Positions 17,915-25,978 of a stretch of 64,000 nucleotides of DNA are shown here, piece by piece; within the stretch, counting starts at the first letter, position 1, and every line of letters begins with the position of its first letter. A program made the position numbers and the translations under genes. The DNA is from Oceanobacillus sp. FSL K6-2867 (GTDB lineage Bacteria > Bacillota > Bacilli > Bacillales > Amphibacillaceae). The notes under the pieces are model-generated. The model searched no databases. It worked only from the letters and a program-made list of their open reading frames with translations, and was not told the DNA's origin. The DNA is taken from positions 1,736,001 through 1,800,000 of the forward strand of contig NZ_CP150144.1 in assembly GCF_037963145.1 (NCBI RefSeq), in the 5' to 3' direction.

Positions 17915-18799
17915 ATGAAAAAAAGAGATATTATCCTAAATTCAATGAATGAAGAAATCATTCCATATACAGAACCAGATTGGTTACATTCCATAGAATG
18001 CACAAACATTTCAAAGACGCTCTTAGGTTATATCCCTTTACATTGGCATGAGGAATTACAATTTGTCGCTGTAATAAAAGGCACAGTAGAACTTCATATT
18101 TTGGGGGAAAAAATAAACCTTAAGGAAGGTTCCGGATTTTTTATCAATTCTGGGGTTATCCATGAAATCCAAGCAAAAACATTAAATGCTACATATATTT
18201 GCTGGAATATCGGGATTACATTATTCGATAAACACATCCAAACTAAATACATCCTTCCTTTAATACAGGAGGGCAACACACCGTATGTCATTTTTAACCC
18301 TTCAAAAGAAAGGCATAGCCGCATTATACAGGCTATCTTAACCAGCTATAAATGTTATATTAACAAAGAAAAATCATTTGAATTGATCATAACCATTCAA
18401 TATCTGATCTGTATAAAAGAATTGCTGCATGAGATTGTACTTGAATCATCCAATCGTTATCCGATTTACGACCAACGGGTAAAAAATATTCTGGAATATA
18501 TTCATACACACTATAGAACACAAATTAAATTAGAAACACTTGCTGAAATAGCCTATTTAAGCAAATCTGAAACAAACAGACTATTTAAGAAACACATTGG
18601 CAGAACCCCTTTTACGTATATACTTGATTATCGATTAGAGCGCAGCATTGACCTTCTAATTGGAACTAGAAGCACAATTACTGAGATTGCAATAGAATGT
18701 GGATTTTCTAGTGTTAGTTACTTTATTGATAAATTCAAAAAATCATTTCACGTCACACCTAAAAAATATAGAGATGAAAAAGGGCTAAGAAACCGTTAG
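17915..18799 (+). CDS. AraC-family transcriptional regulator
   Basis: A 294-residue one-component regulator. The N-terminal half is a cupin-like sensor (PLHWHEELQFVAVIKG near residues 45-60, then GSGFFINSGVIHEIQA). The C-terminal 100 residues form two HTH motifs: LETLAEIAYLSKSETNRLFKKHIGRTPFTYI and STITEIAIECGFSSVSYFIDKFKKSFHVTPKKYR. It faces the EamA gene across a 100-base gap and most likely activates it in response to a small ligand. AGGTGATACG precedes the ATG. Confidence 0.92.
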   Translation: MKKRDIILNSMNEEIIPYTEPDWLHSIECTNISKTLLGYIPLHWHEELQFVAVIKGTVELHILGEKINLKEGSGFFINSGVIHEIQAKTLNATYICWNIGITLFDKHIQTKYILPLIQEGNTPYVIFNPSKERHSRIIQAILTSYKCYINKEKSFELIITIQYLICIKELLHEIVLESSNRYPIYDQRVKNILEYIHTHYRTQIKLETLAEIAYLSKSETNRLFKKHIGRTPFTYILDYRLERSIDLLIGTRSTITEIAIECGFSSVSYFIDKFKKSFHVTPKKYRDEKGLRNR

Positions 18800-18818
18800 A
18801 TTCTTAACCCTTCTTTTA
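18779..18818 (+). terminator. Terminator overlapping the araC-type gene's 3' end
   Basis: Stem AAGGGcTAAGAA / TTCTTAaCCCTT with a T-rich tail (TTCTTTT). The left arm lies inside the last codons. Confidence 0.8.
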
Positions 18819-18963
18819 ATTGGATCGAAGCAGACTCTGCATTACCTTTGATCAAATGTTTGTTTAACTATCTAATTAGATTCCATCTGTAAAGGTAAAC
18901 AATATATTTCTTTCTAACACGGCTGAGATTCCTCATTCGTATCACTGTAAAAATATGGAATAT

Positions 18964-19902
18964 CTATTTATCGAGGTTTCTTACCTCGATCGGTATTAAA
19001 GCTTTATCTAATTGATCACGATACTGCTCGTATTGGGCAGGCAGCTTCAGCTCTGTTCCCATTGTTTCGTAAGACTCATCATGAGCAAAGCCTGGTGGGT
19101 CTGTTGCAATTTCAAACAGAATTTCGCCATGTTCTTTAAAGTAAATGGCATTAAAATAGTTTCTGTCTCTTACTGCTGTAACGCCATAACCATTGTTAGC
19201 TACATGCTGCTGCCAGTCCAAATGATCTTCATCGTCTTTTGCCCGCCATGCTATATGGTGAACTGTTCCAACTCCTATTTGTCCTCTTCCAAGTGGTGTT
19301 TGTTTCACATCAATTATATTGCCGATTTCGCCATAAGATTTGAAACGGATTAAGTCATCTTCCTCACCGATCTTTTCGAATCCCATTACATTTTGCAATG
19401 TTTCTCCAGTCTTTTCTGGATCAGCTGATAACAGTATTGCTCCGCCAAACCCTTTAATAGCTGCTTCTGATGTAACACTACCATGTGTCCAATTGTTAGG
19501 TTCTCCGTTTTCTCTCTCTACAAGTTCCAGCTGCAAACCATGTGGATCGGCAAATTCCAAATATGTTTCTCCGAATCGGTGTGCTACTCGGTGCTCGATA
19601 TTGAATTTCGCTAATCTATTTTCCCAGAAGTTCATGGAACCGATTGGAATAATATACGTGGTTACGCCAACTTGTCCACTGCCAATCTTTCCTTGATAAG
19701 CGTTAGCCCAGGGAAAGAAGGTAATGATCGTACCTGGTTTCCCTCCATCATCACCAAAATAAAGATGATATGTGCCCGGATCATCGAAGTTAATTGTTTT
19801 TTTAACTAGTCTTAATCCTAATACACCTGCATAAAAGTCGGTGTTTTCCTGCGGGTGTCCTACAATCGCTGTAATGTGGTGAATACCTGCTGTCTTCTTC
19901 AT
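18964..19902 (-). CDS. Ring-cleaving dioxygenase, VOC superfamily (MhqO/MhqA-like)
   Basis: A 312-residue two-domain VOC protein. GIHHITAIVGHPQENTDFY opens domain 1 and FADPHGLQLELVE closes it; VGTVHHIAWRAKD opens domain 2, with HGEILFEIATDPPGF at its end. The two His and one Glu of HHIT, HHIA and FEIA are the expected metal ligands. B. subtilis MhqA/E/O homologues are induced by quinones and catechols and are thought to open hydroquinone rings. GGGGAGG precedes the ATG. It is alone, but neighbours to the right (aldehyde dehydrogenase, WrbA-like, luciferase-like) fit the same electrophile theme. Its upstream DNA has unusual TTAATTAA repeats. Confidence 0.92.
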   Translation of the reverse strand: MKKTAGIHHITAIVGHPQENTDFYAGVLGLRLVKKTINFDDPGTYHLYFGDDGGKPGTIITFFPWANAYQGKIGSGQVGVTTYIIPIGSMNFWENRLAKFNIEHRVAHRFGETYLEFADPHGLQLELVERENGEPNNWTHGSVTSEAAIKGFGGAILLSADPEKTGETLQNVMGFEKIGEEDDLIRFKSYGEIGNIIDVKQTPLGRGQIGVGTVHHIAWRAKDDEDHLDWQQHVANNGYGVTAVRDRNYFNAIYFKEHGEILFEIATDPPGFAHDESYETMGTELKLPAQYEQYRDQLDKALIPIEVRNLDK

Positions 19903-19985
19903 TAAATCCTCCCCTTCACATTAATATTTCTTTGGTCTTTAAACTACATATTATTGTTTAAAATTTAAGTTTCATTTTAACTCTA

Positions 19986-20076
19986 TTTTAATTAATTTAA
20001 TTTTAATTAATTTATATTTAATTAAATATATTATCACATGATGATCCCACTATGTCAACGGTTTATTTTTAATTAA
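19986..20076. repeat. TTAATTAA repeat array upstream of the dioxygenase gene
   Basis: Two tandem 15-base units (TTTTAATTAATTTAA then TTTTAATTAATTTAT, 19986-20015) are followed by the palindrome ATTTAATTAAAT (20016-20027) and a fourth TTTTTAATTAAG (20066-20076). They lie 84-174 bases before the dioxygenase start on the minus strand. The repeated core suggests multiple operator sites; plain AT-rich drift is the alternative. Confidence 0.5.
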
Positions 20077-20301
20077 GTATAATAAGTTTTTTTATATTTG
20101 TTTTTCACGAAAATCAAAGTGGTGATAGGAATAGTAAATATAGTGTGGAATTATACAAAAGTGACCACGGTCATCAGCTCTGGTCTAACAGAGTCACTCA
20201 AAATACTAATCAACTCTATTTGAAGAATCGATCGGCAAAATGGATGGTTCTGATTAGTGTTTACTCAATGAATGCTATAAAAGCTACTGCAACATAATTG
20301 C

Positions 20302-20333
20302 GGCTCCCATGTTATATACATAGGAGCCTTTCT
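20302..20333. terminator. Hairpin after the aldehyde dehydrogenase gene
   Basis: Inverted repeat GGCTCCCATGT / ACATAGGAGCC. The T-tract (TTTCTT) is on the plus side while the adjacent gene runs minus, so it is a hairpin at the gene end rather than a textbook terminator. The rest of the 19903-20337 gap holds only the AT-rich repeats and no gene. Confidence 0.55.
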
Positions 20334-20337
20334 TAAA

Positions 20338-21801
20338 TTAAAATGGAAATTTTCGATATTCATTTTGTACAGAAATCCATTTTAGTTTTGTAAATTCATC
20401 AACTACCCACGGATTTCCAAATCTCCCTAAACCACTTTGTTTATTTCCGCCAAATGGAATATTGGATGCATCATTAACAGTTTGGTCATTAACATGTGTC
20501 ATCCCACTGTCAATCTTCAATCCATATGCCTCACCCTTTTTGATATCCGATGTGAATATAGAAGAGGTCAGACCGTAAATCGTATCATTCGCTATATCAA
20601 TCGCATGATTGTCAGTTTTAGCTTTAATGATGGAAACTATTGGTGAGAATAATTCCGTTTGAGCAATTTCATCTGCGTTATCGACATCAACAAACACATA
20701 TGGTGTTAGCACGTTTCCTTCATGTTTACCTTCTAAACCTAGCTTGACACCATCTTTTTTTGCCTTTTCAATCGTTTCAAGCACTTTTTTTATTTGATTT
20801 TCATTAATAAGCGGGCCAATAACCGTGTCTGGATTTGTTTGATCCCCGTACGGTAATTTCGCAGCTTGTTCTATGAATTTATTTGTAAATGCTTCATATA
20901 AATCTTCGTGAACAATAATCCGGTTTATGGACATGCAAATTTGCCCCTGGTGCATAAACTTCCCGAAGATAGCTGCTTCCACTGCCTTATCAACGTCCGC
21001 ATCCTGCAGAACAATAAATGGGTTATTTCCACCCAGCTCTAATGCGACACGCTTGAGATTTTCCCCAGCAACTCTACCTATATGCTTGCCAAATCCAGTC
21101 GAACCAGTAAAAGCTATTAATTGTATAACCGGGTTTTCCAGCATTTCATCGCCGATTTCATCTGGAGTTGTAAGGATTGATTGGAATACTCCATTAGGCA
21201 ATCCTGCATAATCAAATGCTCTTGCAATAATAGAGCCACCTGTCAATCCAACCTGTAAATCCGCTTTATGAACAACTGTATTTCCCAGTGCAATTGCTGG
21301 TGCAATCGATCTCATCGATAAATTCATTGGAAAGTTAAACGGCGAGATAGATGAAATCACACCGAGTGGCTGACGATAAACTTTATTTACTTTCCCCTCA
21401 ATTGTCGAAGGAAGTTCTATTACTTTATCAATGGATTCCATGTAATTAAATGTTTCTTTCAATACCTCAATAGTAAGATTTAACTCTAATTCTGCTTTGA
21501 GCAGTGTACCACCAGTTTCTCTACTAATAATTGTTATAATCTGCTCTGAATTATTCTGCAAAAACTCCGCAGCTTTTCGGAATACTGCCTTTTTATCGCT
21601 CACAGAAGAATGTGCCCATTCATTTTGTTTAGCCTCTGCGACCTCAAATGAATGCTTTAATTGTTCTAACGATGCCAATTTAACAGAGGTTATTACGGAA
21701 TTATCATAAGGATTAACAATATTTTCTTTAGTCCCTGCAGCTCCTTCTACCCACTTTCCATCAATATAATTTCTATTATAATTCTCTATAATGTTTTCCA
21801 C
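20338..21801 (-). CDS. NAD(P)-dependent aldehyde dehydrogenase (YfmT-like)
   Basis: A 487-residue ALDH-superfamily enzyme oxidising an aldehyde to an acid. VISSISPFNFPMNLSMRSIAPAIALGNTVVHK is the cofactor-binding stretch, IAFTGSTGFGKHIG the nucleotide loop, VALELGGNNPFIVL holds the general-base Glu and GQICMSINR the catalytic Cys. It most resembles benzaldehyde/vanillin dehydrogenases such as YfmT, so aromatic aldehydes are plausible. The start codon is GTG with AGAGGTG seven bases upstream. A monocistronic minus-strand gene within the electrophile-related cluster. Confidence 0.92.
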   Translation of the reverse strand: MENIIENYNRNYIDGKWVEGAAGTKENIVNPYDNSVITSVKLASLEQLKHSFEVAEAKQNEWAHSSVSDKKAVFRKAAEFLQNNSEQIITIISRETGGTLLKAELELNLTIEVLKETFNYMESIDKVIELPSTIEGKVNKVYRQPLGVISSISPFNFPMNLSMRSIAPAIALGNTVVHKADLQVGLTGGSIIARAFDYAGLPNGVFQSILTTPDEIGDEMLENPVIQLIAFTGSTGFGKHIGRVAGENLKRVALELGGNNPFIVLQDADVDKAVEAAIFGKFMHQGQICMSINRIIVHEDLYEAFTNKFIEQAAKLPYGDQTNPDTVIGPLINENQIKKVLETIEKAKKDGVKLGLEGKHEGNVLTPYVFVDVDNADEIAQTELFSPIVSIIKAKTDNHAIDIANDTIYGLTSSIFTSDIKKGEAYGLKIDSGMTHVNDQTVNDASNIPFGGNKQSGLGRFGNPWVVDEFTKLKWISVQNEYRKFPF

Positions 21802-21900
21802 TCGTACACACCTCTCTAGAATGACTTCTAATATACTTCTTTCCCCATCTAAGTAAAAATATTCTTAAACACGGGTCTGCTTAAACTTACAATGAAGGGA

Positions 21901-21943
21901 AAATTAAAAGGCACGAGTCGAATGTATATATCGAGCTCATGCC
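21901..21943 (-). terminator. Terminator of the WrbA-like gene
   Basis: An imperfect stem GGCATGAGcTCGA / TCGAcTCGTGCC with a TTTTAATTTT tract on the minus strand, 15 bases past the stop. Confidence 0.75.
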
Positions 21944-21957
21944 TCTATGAAATAGCT

Positions 21958-22569
21958 TTATTGATTTCCCCTTTTAACCCACTCCGCAACTGTCACCGTA
22001 CGTTTTGCCTGATGTTTCACAGCACCCTTCACATCTTCAATCATTTTGCCTTCTTGATCGACTGTTACGCTTGTTCCGTATGGATTTCCACCTGCACCAT
22101 AAATAACAGGATCTGTGTAACCAGGAGTTGCAATAATGGCGCCCCAGTGCATCATAGAAGTATACAATGATAAAATAGTGGCTTCTTGCCCACCATGCGG
22201 ATTTTGCGCGGAAGTCATTGCACTCACTACTTTATTCATCGTTTTTCCATGAGCCCATAAACCACCTTGAATATCCAGGAATTGCTTCATTTGAGATGGC
22301 ATATTCCCAAATCGCGTCGGAACACTGAAGATGATAGCATCTGCCCATTCAATATCCTCGGACGCTGCAACCGGAACGTCTTTTGTTGCTTCTACAGTTG
22401 CTTTCCATCCTTCATTTCCTTCAATTACTGATTCAGGGGCTAATTCTTGTACTTTTAATATCCTTACTTCAGCACCTGCTGCTTGTGCTCCTTCTTCTGC
22501 CCATTTTGCTAATTGATAGTTTGTACCACCCATACTATAAAAAACAACTGCTAATTTAACATTTGACAT
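21958..22569 (-). CDS. NAD(P)H:quinone oxidoreductase, WrbA/flavodoxin-like
   Basis: About 203 residues with a flavodoxin fold. VVFYSMGGTNYQLAKWAEEG is the FMN phosphate loop, IIFSVPTRFGNMPSQMKQFLD the isoalloxazine loop, and the C-terminal half includes NPHGGQEATILSLYTSMMHWGAIIATPGY, the WrbA block. It reduces quinones by two electrons, avoiding semiquinones. The start at 22569 has AAGGAG ten bases upstream and matches family N-termini; an ATG at 22596 lacks an SD. It is divergent from a luciferase-like gene with a palindrome between, so the two are probably co-regulated. Confidence 0.92.
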   Translation of the reverse strand: MSNVKLAVVFYSMGGTNYQLAKWAEEGAQAAGAEVRILKVQELAPESVIEGNEGWKATVEATKDVPVAASEDIEWADAIIFSVPTRFGNMPSQMKQFLDIQGGLWAHGKTMNKVVSAMTSAQNPHGGQEATILSLYTSMMHWGAIIATPGYTDPVIYGAGGNPYGTSVTVDQEGKMIEDVKGAVKHQAKRTVTVAEWVKRGNQ

Positions 22570-22692
22570 ATTTTCTATTCTCCTTTGTTTTTGCAATTAG
22601 CTTGTCTACAAACTCTCATTTTTATTCCTCCTCTCTAATGGCTCTTACCAGACTTTTAAAAAGTATTATTTCTTTCAAAACCGCTGAAAATC

Positions 22693-22726
22693 ATCTAAAG
22701 TTACATTATAAATGATAACTTTAGAT
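22693..22726. promoter_or_regulatory. Palindromic operator between wrbA-like and luciferase-like genes
   Basis: Perfect 11-base arms ATCTAAAGTTA and TAACTTTAGAT separated by 12 bases, centred in the divergent region and 19 bases before the luciferase-like start codon. Inner bases are also partly symmetric. A MarR/DUF24-type regulator site is likely; the regulator is not in this window. Confidence 0.7.
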
Positions 22727-22745
22727 ACTAAACGGAGGTTATAAC

Positions 22746-23801
22746 ATGGAAATTGGTGTGACAACATTTGTTGAAACAACTCCAGATACAAATACAGGTA
22801 ACGTAATTAGCCATGCGGAGCGAATTCGTGAGGTGGTTGAGGAGATTGTTTTAGCGGATCAGGTTGGTTTAGATGTGTTCGGCGTCGGAGAGCATCACCG
22901 TAAAGATTATGCTGGCTCTGCACCAGCAGTAATACTGGCAGCAGCTGCATCTCAGACAAATCGCATTCGACTTACAAGCGCAGTAACTGTTCTTTCATCA
23001 GACGATCCAGTTCGGGTATTTGAGGAATTTTCTACGGTTGATGCTATTTCTAATGGACGTGCAGAAATTATGGCTGGCCGCGGTTCTTTTATTGAGTCTT
23101 TCCCGTTGTTCGGCTATGATTTAAATGATTACAATGAATTATTCGACGAAAAATTAGATTTACTTTTACAAATTCAATCTTCAGAGTTTGTAAATTGGAA
23201 TGGAAAACATCGTCCTTCTATCGAAAATCGTGGTATTTATCCACGCCCAGTTCAGGACCCATTACCAGTTTGGATAGCGAGTGGAGGTACACCAGAATCC
23301 GTCGTACGTGCCGGCTTGCTTGGTCTTCCATTAGTTCTTGCGATTATTGGCGGCAGTCCATTACAGTTCGCACCACTTGTTAAGCTCTATCAAAGAGCTG
23401 CCAAAGAAAGCGGCCATGATCCATCTAAGCTGACGGTCGCTTCTCATTCACATGGGTTTGTTGCTGAAACAACAGATATCGCAGCGGACAAATTCTTCCC
23501 ATCAACTGCTCAATCAATGAATATACTTGGGAAAGAGCGAGGATGGGGACCATACACACGGAATACATTCGATCAAGCCCGAAGCCTAGAAGGAGCTTTA
23601 TATGTAGGCGATGCGAAAACCGTTGCCGAAAAAATTATCTTCCTGCGTAAAAATGTAGGCATTACAAGGTTTATGCTTCATGTTCCAGTTGGCTCCATGC
23701 CACATGCAGACGTCATGAAGGCAATTGAATTATTGGGAACTGAGGTTGCACCTCTTGTACGTGATGAAATATCGAATTGGGAAGCATCCGAACAGGCATA
23801 A
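22746..23801 (+). CDS. Luciferase-like (LLM class) flavin-dependent oxidoreductase
   Basis: A 351-residue TIM-barrel flavoprotein. DVFGVGEHHRKDYAGSAPAVILAAAASQT and RIRLTSAVTVLSSDDPVRVFEEF are the bacterial-luciferase signature blocks, with GRAEIMAGRGSFIESFPLFG following. It would use FMNH2 supplied by a partner; substrate unknown. SD CGGAGG precedes the ATG. The WrbA-like quinone reductase is divergent across a shared palindrome, suggesting a role in electrophile or quinone stress. Confidence 0.9.
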   Translation: MEIGVTTFVETTPDTNTGNVISHAERIREVVEEIVLADQVGLDVFGVGEHHRKDYAGSAPAVILAAAASQTNRIRLTSAVTVLSSDDPVRVFEEFSTVDAISNGRAEIMAGRGSFIESFPLFGYDLNDYNELFDEKLDLLLQIQSSEFVNWNGKHRPSIENRGIYPRPVQDPLPVWIASGGTPESVVRAGLLGLPLVLAIIGGSPLQFAPLVKLYQRAAKESGHDPSKLTVASHSHGFVAETTDIAADKFFPSTAQSMNILGKERGWGPYTRNTFDQARSLEGALYVGDAKTVAEKIIFLRKNVGITRFMLHVPVGSMPHADVMKAIELLGTEVAPLVRDEISNWEASEQA

Positions 23802-23817
23802 TCAATACCTTCTCATA

Positions 23818-23861
23818 AAAAACAGGCATTTCCACATTTGGAAGTACCTGTTTTCCTTTTT
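23818..23861. terminator. Bidirectional terminator between LLM and HD genes
   Basis: Stem AAAACAGGcatTTCC / GGAAgtaCCTGTTTT with T-tracts on both strands. It serves the convergent genes on each side. Confidence 0.85.
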
Positions 23862-23871
23862 ATATCGCAAC

Positions 23872-24513
23872 CTATTCAGACCAAGGCGAATGCAAAATAC
23901 ATTGACAGAAGTTTTTATTTTTATATTCCGGTCTAAAATATTGAACAACATCTTCTTTCATATTACCAAACGTTGTCTCTGGCTTATGCTTAAAGCCTTC
24001 ATAAAACGCTGGGATAATCTCTTGTTTGAAATTATTTCGCGGAAAAGCTTGGATAATTTCCTCTCGCAAATCTTTAGGGAATGTCTCAAAACCATCTCCC
24101 ATTACATCTAAACCAACGCCATGAAAGAGTAATGCAACTTCAGACTCTTTATGTTCTGCAACCCCTGGTGTTGTATGCAACGCAATTGCATCCCATACAA
24201 GTTGGGTCGCCCCATCGGGAATTTGATACTGCTGCAGAAAGCTTCTTGCTGCATTTGCACCATCTACCTCAAATCGCAAATCTGGACTACTATACTGTTT
24301 CGTTAATCCTAAATCATGAAACAATGCACTAACATACAATAGCTCCAAGTCATACTTCTGCTTGGCGTTTACACCATTGACTGCACCAAATAAAAACACA
24401 CGATTGGAATGATTCCACAATAAGTCATTGCCATACTCTCGTAGAATATCTGCTGCATCCTTTGCCAATTTAGAATCTGGAATTTTAATACCTGCTACTT
24501 CCTGTATCATCAT
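23872..24513 (-). CDS. HD-domain protein, cyanamide hydratase-like
   Basis: A 213-residue HD-domain protein. The metal ligands appear as H in LLWNHSNRVF, the HD pair in VSALFHDLGLTKQ, and later D/H in LVWDAIALHTTPG. This spacing and the FEVDGANAARSFL stretch match the HD subgroup containing fungal cyanamide hydratase (metal-dependent). Whether it acts on cyanamide, nucleotides or another substrate is not decidable. AAAGGGGG precedes the tandem ATG. A LysR regulator gene lies upstream on the same strand. Confidence 0.82.
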   Translation of the reverse strand: MMIQEVAGIKIPDSKLAKDAADILREYGNDLLWNHSNRVFLFGAVNGVNAKQKYDLELLYVSALFHDLGLTKQYSSPDLRFEVDGANAARSFLQQYQIPDGATQLVWDAIALHTTPGVAEHKESEVALLFHGVGLDVMGDGFETFPKDLREEIIQAFPRNNFKQEIIPAFYEGFKHKPETTFGNMKEDVVQYFRPEYKNKNFCQCILHSPWSE

Positions 24514-24594
24514 TAAAAACCCCCTTTACAATTTGAAAGCTCACTCCTATATGAACTATCTCTATTGTATGTAAGATTTCTCCACTTTCCTATA

Positions 24595-24618
24595 CTATCA
24601 TTTCTATGATAATGATAG
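24595..24618. promoter_or_regulatory. Inverted repeat between the LysR and HD genes
   Basis: CTATCATT and AATGATAG with an 8-base spacer, 82-105 bases before the HD gene start. There is no T-tract, so it looks more like a regulator site (possibly LysR) than a terminator. Confidence 0.45.
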
Positions 24619-24628
24619 ATGAAATCTA

Positions 24629-25552
24629 TTATAAGGATTTTTGTAAAGAAGCTATAGCAGCCTTTTCTGTATGGAAACGCAGCTTTTCAATTTCCTCAAC
24701 TAATAATTGTATAAATTTACGTGTTGCATAATCAACAAAGCAATTCTTTTTCATCACTAGATATACCGTTCTTTCCAACGTAGGATTTTCAATCGGTTGA
24801 AGATACAAATCCTCGGTATCATAAAATTCATATAATGTACGCGAAACAACACTGTTTCCTACTCCATTTCGGACGAGCTTCAAAATAGATTCAACACTAG
24901 AAGTTTCGACTATAGGTTCTAATTGTCTCCCAAACGACCGACTTGTTTTTTCTAGTATTTTTCTACATTGATGGATTGGCGGAAATAATATAAGTGGTTT
25001 ATCTAAAACATTAGAGAATGGCAGAGCTTCCTCGCCTTCATTCCCTTGATTACTAATCAAGTAAAATTCATCATCGTATAATTTCGTTGCCTGCAGCATA
25101 TTATTGTGCTCTAAAGTAAAACCAATACCAAAATCAGCTTGGTTTTCTAAAACGGCTGTTTCCACTTGATCTGTCGTTTGAACAACGACTTTAATGTTGG
25201 GATACAATTGAGTGAATTTGACACACAATGTTGATACTAAATCCGTAATCTCCCCCGGCAATACAGCAATTTTCAGCTCTCCATATTCCATATTCGCAAA
25301 TGCATTAATTTGAGTTGATATGCTTTGTAAAGAATGTTGTATCGTTAATGCTTCTTGTCGAACAATTTCTCCAACTTTCGTAAGCTCAATCCTTTTACTA
25401 ATACGATTAAAAAGCGCATGTCCAATCTCTTGTTCTAGCATCTTAATCTGGTGACTCAATGTCGCCTGTGAGATACCCAGTTTTTCGGCAGCTCTTGTAA
25501 AATGCATTTCTTTGCTAACCATTAAGAAATATTCTAAATGTCGTAATTCGAT
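24629..25552 (-). CDS. LysR-family transcriptional regulator, apparent ATC start
   Basis: A 307-residue LysR protein. The winged HTH is FTRAAEKLGISQATLSHQIK with the usual EIGHALFNR wing, followed by a two-lobe effector domain starting near GELKIAVLP. Family members begin M-E-L-R-H-L-E-Y-F. Here the frame reads I-E-L-R-H-L-E-Y-F with ATC at 25552, an AAAGGGTG SD seven bases upstream, and an in-frame TGA just before. The first standard start is an ATG at 25522, which lacks an SD and would remove ten residues of the first helix. I therefore take ATC as the likely start. The target may be the HD gene downstream. Confidence 0.82.
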   Translation of the reverse strand: MELRHLEYFLMVSKEMHFTRAAEKLGISQATLSHQIKMLEQEIGHALFNRISKRIELTKVGEIVRQEALTIQHSLQSISTQINAFANMEYGELKIAVLPGEITDLVSTLCVKFTQLYPNIKVVVQTTDQVETAVLENQADFGIGFTLEHNNMLQATKLYDDEFYLISNQGNEGEEALPFSNVLDKPLILFPPIHQCRKILEKTSRSFGRQLEPIVETSSVESILKLVRNGVGNSVVSRTLYEFYDTEDLYLQPIENPTLERTVYLVMKKNCFVDYATRKFIQLLVEEIEKLRFHTEKAAIASLQKSL

Positions 25553-25724
25553 ATGATTTCACCCTTTCTGACCAAAGAATTAAGAAATATTCGATACTTC
25601 ATTTTAACATAGAAAGGTAAATCACAAAGAGTTAGTTATTTTGACACCAAAACCTTTCATGATAGATATAATTTCATGGCTATATAAAGTAATACCGTCA
25701 ACCTTATTATGGACACTTTTTTTC

Positions 25725-25964
25725 TTACTCTTTTTCACCAGAATCATCAATCTCTTTCGCATTCAAGATTGAATCCGCAAATTCAAAAAATGCATCTTGT
25801 TTAACTAATGCAATTCCTTGTTTTTCATCTCCAAGCATTAACAAAGAATCACCCGGTTTAATATCAAATATGTCTCTAGCATCTTTTGGAATAACAATCT
25901 GCCCTTTCGTTCCTACTTTAACAACACCAAATATATGCTTACCTTCTGGATTTGCCATCTTCAT
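25725..25964 (-). CDS. AbrB/MazE/SpoVT-type swapped-hairpin DNA-binding protein
   Basis: A 79-residue protein. GVVKVGTKGQIVIPKDARDIFDIKPGDSLLML is the AbrB swapped-hairpin DNA-binding domain; the acidic tail ends EIDDSGEKE. It could be a small transition-state-type regulator or the antitoxin half of a pair, but no toxin neighbours it. It follows the alpha/beta hydrolase gene by 14 bases and is surely cotranscribed. The ATG at 25964 or 25958 could be the start; AGAGAGG lies upstream of both. Confidence 0.87.
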   Translation of the reverse strand: MKMANPEGKHIFGVVKVGTKGQIVIPKDARDIFDIKPGDSLLMLGDEKQGIALVKQDAFFEFADSILNAKEIDDSGEKE

Positions 25965-25978
25965 TCCTGCCTCTCTCT

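Noticed and set aside
20157..20205. GTGAC/GTCAC repeat in the dioxygenase-ALDH gap as a riboswitch or operator
   Set aside because: Arms are five bases and far apart; this is expected by chance.
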